A stretch of 64,000 nt of DNA from Nepenthes gracilis (Eukaryota; Streptophyta; Magnoliopsida; Caryophyllales; Nepenthaceae), in contig BSYO01000026.1 in the NCBI GenBank assembly GCA_033239525.1, positions 8,976,371 through 9,040,370 on the forward strand. Direction: 5' to 3'. Shown piece after piece: positions 59,608 to 64,000 of this stretch. Position 1 is the stretch's first letter. Each line of letters starts with the position of its first letter. The translations under genes were made by a program, and so were the position numbers. The notes beneath the pieces are model-generated. The model was not told the DNA's origin. It did no database searches and worked only from the letters and a program-made list of their open reading frames with translations.

Positions 59608-60960
59608 ATGGTGAACACCCGAGCACAAACTAGTGCTCCTGCGGTGGAAGTCACCGCCAAGGAGAAGTTCCCCCGAGGGAACCAAACGAACAACCAACCG
59701 GAGCATCCGCCGCATGGCAATGGACATAGATCTTTGAAGGAGGTCCTCCTCGCCGTGTGCGCAAACACTGGATCAGCCGGCCCCGATCAACTCCCCCGCG
59801 GCCCAAGCCTCCACCTCCAAGAGAGAAAAGGCGTCGAGAAGCCGCGGCAGGAGGCGAGCAAACCGTCTCGACCGCGCGGCAGCCCCAAGCCGCACCAAGT
59901 GAGGATGGCCAGAACGAGGCGGAAAGCCATCCCGCCAACGACGACAGGGAGGACAGCCCCGAAGGGCACAACCCCCGCAACTCGCGTGGCAACAGGAGGC
60001 CACCCACCGCAGGCTCCAATGGCGAACGCGCCTCTCAGGCGGAGAGTCGCCACCCTCGACGAGCCCAGACGCACCTCCAGGGGAACACGGAGCTCCGTGA
60101 CGTCCTCAATGCGCGAAGAGGCTCTACGGACCCCTCGATGGAGGAGAAAGTCAAAGTATTGTGGGATACCCTGCACAAGGAGAAACCCACACCCTCCTCC
60201 GCCGACCTCCGTAGATCGCCCTTCGCCATGGACTTGCATGGACGCAGCCGTTTCAAGTTCAAAATGCCAGACTTGGAGGGATATGACTAAGCAAGGATCC
60301 AATGGACCATCTCAATCGCTTTTATCTCTACAAGGGGCGAGCAAGGCCCCGATGTGCCGGTCTTCCCCGTCACCCTCGGGGTGACGCGCTGCTCCGGTTC
60401 CACGGCCTCCCCAACTCTATACGCTCGTTCGACGAGCTTGCCGACAGCCTTCCCGAGCCGCCCGCCTCTAGCGAGAAGGGAGGAGAGGCAACCCCGCACT
60501 GGTCCGCCTCCGAGGAGGCAAGATGAAAGCCTCAAGCGGTTTTGGACCGTTTCATCAACGAGGCGGGCGGATCCCCACCTCTCCGACGAGTAACGCCACT
60601 GGGCGGCGGGGGATTTCTTCAAACATCTGTCACACCAGCGCCCTCAGACCTTCCGGGAGGCTGAGACCATTGCTCGGGCGTACATCACGGCCGAAGAGGC
60701 CAATGAGGTGAAGCACCCCGAGCGAGTGGACCGGCCCCCGGAAGCCCCTCGAACTTCGGGAGGGAGAAAAAGGACAAGTGGCGCCCGATGCTACTCGGGC
60801 GCCGCGGCACCCAGCCCCACACCGGCCCAAAGGGATGGCAGGACCTCTCGACCCGTTAACATCCCGATGCAGATCCGGATGAAAATTCTTCAAGTGGCCA
60901 AAACACCCAAAGGTCCCACGGCATCATTCAGTTTCACCACCGTCTGAACTCGACCGAACC
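59608..60960 (+). pseudogene. Gag of element 3, frameshifted
   Basis: MVNTRAQTSA opens a 258-codon frame, but after the variable Pro/Arg-rich N-terminal part the homologous track jumps frames. SPFAMDLHGRSRFKFKMPDLEGYD (59,757 frame; the conserved entry to the capsid domain) is followed by MDHLNRFYLYKG and LLRFHGLPNSIRSFDELADS (60,302 frame). The CCHC knuckle expected near 60,920-60,960 is not intact. Minus-strand ORFs of 75-190 codons here are GC-driven shadows. Confidence 0.75.
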
Positions 60961-61179
60961 GCCACACCCTCGGCAGCAGGAGATTGAGGGATCGATCGGC
61001 GCGGACACTTGAAGCTTCGTGAAAGGTTCAGGTCAGGAGCCTGCTCCCTCCGACGGTGAACCCAGAGAGCCTCCGAGGGCCCGCACGACTGCCGGCGTGG
61101 TTCACATGATCTCTTCCGCCGACACGGCGAGCGCCCGGCGAGGACAAGCGGGCGAAGATAGGGGCTAGGAATGATGTCA

Positions 61180-64000
61180 TTAGCTTTAGTAGCGAGATAT
61201 GGCACATGTAACCTCTCCCACACCGACCCCCTGATTGGCCCTTGTTTCACCGGGTGATGCTTGACTACCAATCAATTGATAATGGAAGCTCGCAAAATTT
61301 ATCGTACCTCACCGCATTCATTAAACTTGGACTAAAACGGACCAAATGAAGGCAAAGAACGGACCATTATACGGCTTGGACAACGAGCAGTTCCTCTGAG
61401 GGATAGTGCGATGGAAGTCACGGTGGGGACCCACCCGCACTCTATGACGCGCCGCACGTTCCTAGTCGTCGATCTTCCATCCGTCTACAACGCCATATTC
61501 GGCAAACCCTTCTTGACTCGCCTTAGGCCGTGATTAAAGGTGAAATTTCCCACCCCCGGGCGTGGGAGAAGTTATGGGGCGAACCTGCTACTGTCCCAAG
61601 TCAACCCATAGCACCAAGCAGACCGAGCGAAGACTGGACCTCCGCGACGAGACGTCGCTTGTCTTTGGCCAAAGAGGAACCGAGGAGATCCCTCTCAATC
61701 CTTCCGATCCGGAACGATGCGTCAACGTGGGAAGACCCCTTCCACCTGCAGATCACGACAAGTTAATTACCTTCCTCCGGGCTAACTCCGACGTGTTTGC
61801 CTGGGTCCCCGCTGACATGCCCGGGATATCGACCGAAGTCATTGTCCACACGCTGGGCCTTGACGCGAGCCGAAAACCCGTCCGATAGAAGCGGAGGAAC
61901 CACTCCGTCGAAAAGTTAGTCGCCATCAGGGAAGAAGTAAAGAGGCTCCTAGACGCTGGATTCATCGAGAGAAGTCCAAGATCTGGAGTGGCTATCCAAC
62001 GTCGTCTTTGGTAAAGAAGAGCAAATGGCAAGTGGCGGATGTGTGTCGACTTCCTGAGGCGTGAACAAGGCCTGCCCCAAAGGATAGCTTTCCACTCCCA
62101 AGAATCGACCCGGCTCATGGATTCCACATCCGGCACGAATCAGACTAGACGGGACTATACAACCAGATTCGGATGGACCCGGAAGACGAGGAGCACACCT
62201 CGTTCATGACAGATCAAGGACATATTGTTACAAAATGATGCCCTTTGGTCTCAAGAATGCAGGCGCGACGTACCAGCGCCTTGTAAACAAAATGTTCGAA
62301 GCTCAGATAGGACGGAACGTGGAGGTGTACGTCGACGATATGCTTGTGAAAAGCAAAGTCGCGAGCCACCACGTCAACGACCTAGACAAGACTTTCCAGA
62401 TCCTCCGGCGGCATGGGATGAAGCTCAATCCTGTCAAATGTGCGTTCGAGGTGACCTCCGGGAAGTTCCTAGGCTTCATTGTATCCCAGCGCGGAATAGA
62501 AGCCAACCCGGAGAAGATCAAAGCAATACTCAACTTGAACCCTCCGCGAACCATAAAGGAAGTCAGGCCGAGAGCTCGCGGTTCCTAGCCAAGTCAGCCG
62601 AAAAATATTTGCCCTTCTTCAAAGCGCTAAGGGGCACCAAATCGAACGGGTTCAAGTGGAATGAAGAATGCAACGAACCTTCAAGGAACTGAAGACTTAC
62701 CTCTCCATTCCTCACCGCGCGGAGGGGAAGATCTCTACCTCTACCCGGCTACATCGGCATCGGCGCTCACTCCGTGCTAGTAGCAGAGCACGGGCAAGCA
62801 ACGGCCGGTGTACTACGTAAGCCGGTCTTAGAGGCTCGCTACCCGCACGCAGAAGGATGGCGCTCGCGCTTGTCTCTGCGGCGTGGAGCTGCGACCACCG
62901 TCTTCCAAATCATACCGGATCGATCGACTTTTAAAGTCGATCTTGCGAAACCAGAGACGCGTCGGGCCGGTTGGTTAAGTGGGCCGTTGACTGGGAGAAT
63001 TCGACTTAGAGTTCCGGCCGCGGCCACCGTCGGACAGGCTCGCGGACTTCATCGTTGAAGCGGCACGCCCGGCCACAGGGCGAAGACAATGATCTAGGAG
63101 ATACGGAGCGCGACAGTTCACTGTGTGGACCACGAAACGTGAGACGGATCGTCTACTCAAACAGCAATGGAGCTGGAATCATGTTAAGGACGCCCGAGGG
63201 TGTGGAGATCGTATACTCCGTTACTGCGGCCTTCCCGAACGAACAACGTTGCGGAGTACGCAGCCCTCCTCAAGGGCCTACGATCGGCGAGGGAGTGTTC
63301 CCTTGGTCGTTGGTCGTAGATCCGAACTCGTGGTCAATCAGGAAGGGGAACTTCAAGCCTCGAACCCACAACTCGTGAGGTACAGCGAGAAAGTAAGGGC
63401 CATGATCCCCGAGTTCGATCGATTCGAGATCGAGCATATCCCGAGAACGGATAACGAACGCTACTGACCGACCGCCACGCGGCGCGAACTATAGAGCAGT
63501 ACGCAAGGGAACCCAGGGAAGTCCAGAACGTGCCCAGCATCAATGCCGAAGACAAGGAAGTCCTTCAAATCAACACAAGGGACAACTGGATGACTCCATA
63601 CATAAAGTTCCTCATCAAGAAGCTTTGCGAGAGACGCCAACGGCAAGCGCGAATCAAGAAGACTGACAGATGGTACACGATTCTAAATGGGAGATTGTAC
63701 AAGATACTCCACCCCTCTCCTGAAGTGACTTACCCCGGAGGAAGCCGACTACGCGTTGGCGGAAGTACACTTGGGGCTGTGCGGATCTCACATTGGCGGG
63801 AAGAACCTAGCATTCAACGTCATGCGGCAAGGGTTCTACTGGCCCACCATGAAACAAGACGCTATGGAGTTCGTCCGCAAGTGTGAGAGTTGCCAGGTCC
63901 ATGGCAACATGACGCACCAGCCGCACACCGAGCTGCACTATCTCCAGTCCCCATGGCCGTTTGCACAATGGGGGCTCAACATACTCGGACCCCTACCGAT
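61180..64000 (+). pseudogene. Pol of element 3 (protease to integrase), frameshifted, truncated by window
   Basis: Protease end at about 61,460-61,530 (VVDLPSVYNAIFGKPF). RT from about 61,690: VFAWVPADMPGIS, KRLLDAGFIE, then MMPFGLKNAGATYQRLVNKMF and the catalytic VYVDDMLVKS (YVDD 62,328-62,339), KFLGFIVSQR. RNase H region at about 62,870-63,460 in broken frames (IEHIPRTDNER). Integrase zinc region at about 63,780-63,900 with RKCESCQVHG, then the core start PFAQWGLNILGP at the window edge. At least six frame changes. Confidence 0.85.

Larger units (their letters stand above)
58510..64000 (+). mobile_element. GC-rich Tat-type gypsy retrotransposon, runs off the window (element 3)
   Basis: A 1,029-bp LTR, a primer-binding-type sequence, then gag and pol on the plus strand up to the integrase zinc region at the right edge. 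The internal region is much more GC-rich than all flanking DNA. It is related to element 1 in gag start and RT but has a different LTR, so it is a separate family. Frameshifts are frequent, though the RT active site YVDD is intact. Its 3' LTR and target duplication are outside the window. Confidence 0.88.

Noticed and set aside
59651..60622. Minus-strand ORFs of 75-171 codons over gag of element 3
   Set aside because: GC-rich shadows of the plus-strand gag.
1..64000. tRNA, rRNA, CRISPR, bacterial operons or integrated virus
   Set aside because: I looked for cloverleaf arms, spacer-repeat arrays, ribosome-binding sites and viral coat or movement protein motifs and saw none. The regular repeats present are minisatellites and LTR sub-repeats.

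Overview
This is nuclear DNA of a flowering plant, most likely a eudicot. It has two conserved eukaryotic genes with many GT-AG introns, AT-rich intergenic DNA, and heavy loading with Ty3/gypsy retrotransposons whose gag, RT and antisense ORF resemble the plant Tat (Ogre/Retand-like) group. There is no bacterial, organellar or CRISPR signal. I cannot name the species.

Layout. Positions 1-16,600 hold no intact gene, only eroded repeats: a gypsy protease scrap (1-145), a remnant of the plant 'putative gypsy type transposon' domain (1445-1730), two diverged copies of one LTR-like family (2946-4559 and about 4675-6954), a 350-bp direct repeat (9241-9590 and 12776-13128), and between its copies an LTR-like element rich in short tandem repeats (10207 to about 12770). 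Positions 16,667-26,168 (minus) carry an 11-exon gene for the ribosome-biogenesis rRNA methyltransferase SPB1; one 4.4-kb intron contains a 63-bp minisatellite. Next is an 867-bp GC-richer insert between 158-bp direct repeats (26,462-27,645).

Positions 28,014-41,208 are one 13.2-kb gypsy element with recognisable LTRs and a 5-bp target duplication (CCTTT). Its gag and pol are decayed and it carries an antisense ORF 3' of pol. Positions 42,012 to about 45,850 (minus) are a dead L1-type LINE. Positions 46,386-49,737 (minus) encode RER1, the Golgi-to-ER retrieval receptor, in three coding exons plus a 5'UTR exon. A second gypsy element (50,106-58,057, minus, target duplication CTACT) sits less than about 100 bp upstream of the RER1 5'UTR, with the same transcriptional direction. 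It has lost gag and RT but keeps an integrase remnant and a plus-strand (antisense) ORF with a possible small intron. A third, GC-rich gypsy element starts at 58,510 with a full LTR and runs off the window.

The two host genes are housekeeping genes (ribosome assembly and early secretory traffic) with no evident functional link. I found no new defence or metabolic system. The most informative points are the retrotransposon insertion in the immediate RER1 promoter, the recurrent antisense ORF in independent gypsy elements, and the duplications that trace insertion history. Exon borders were placed by hand from splice signals, reading-frame continuity and family conservation. Repeat borders without target duplications are approximate.
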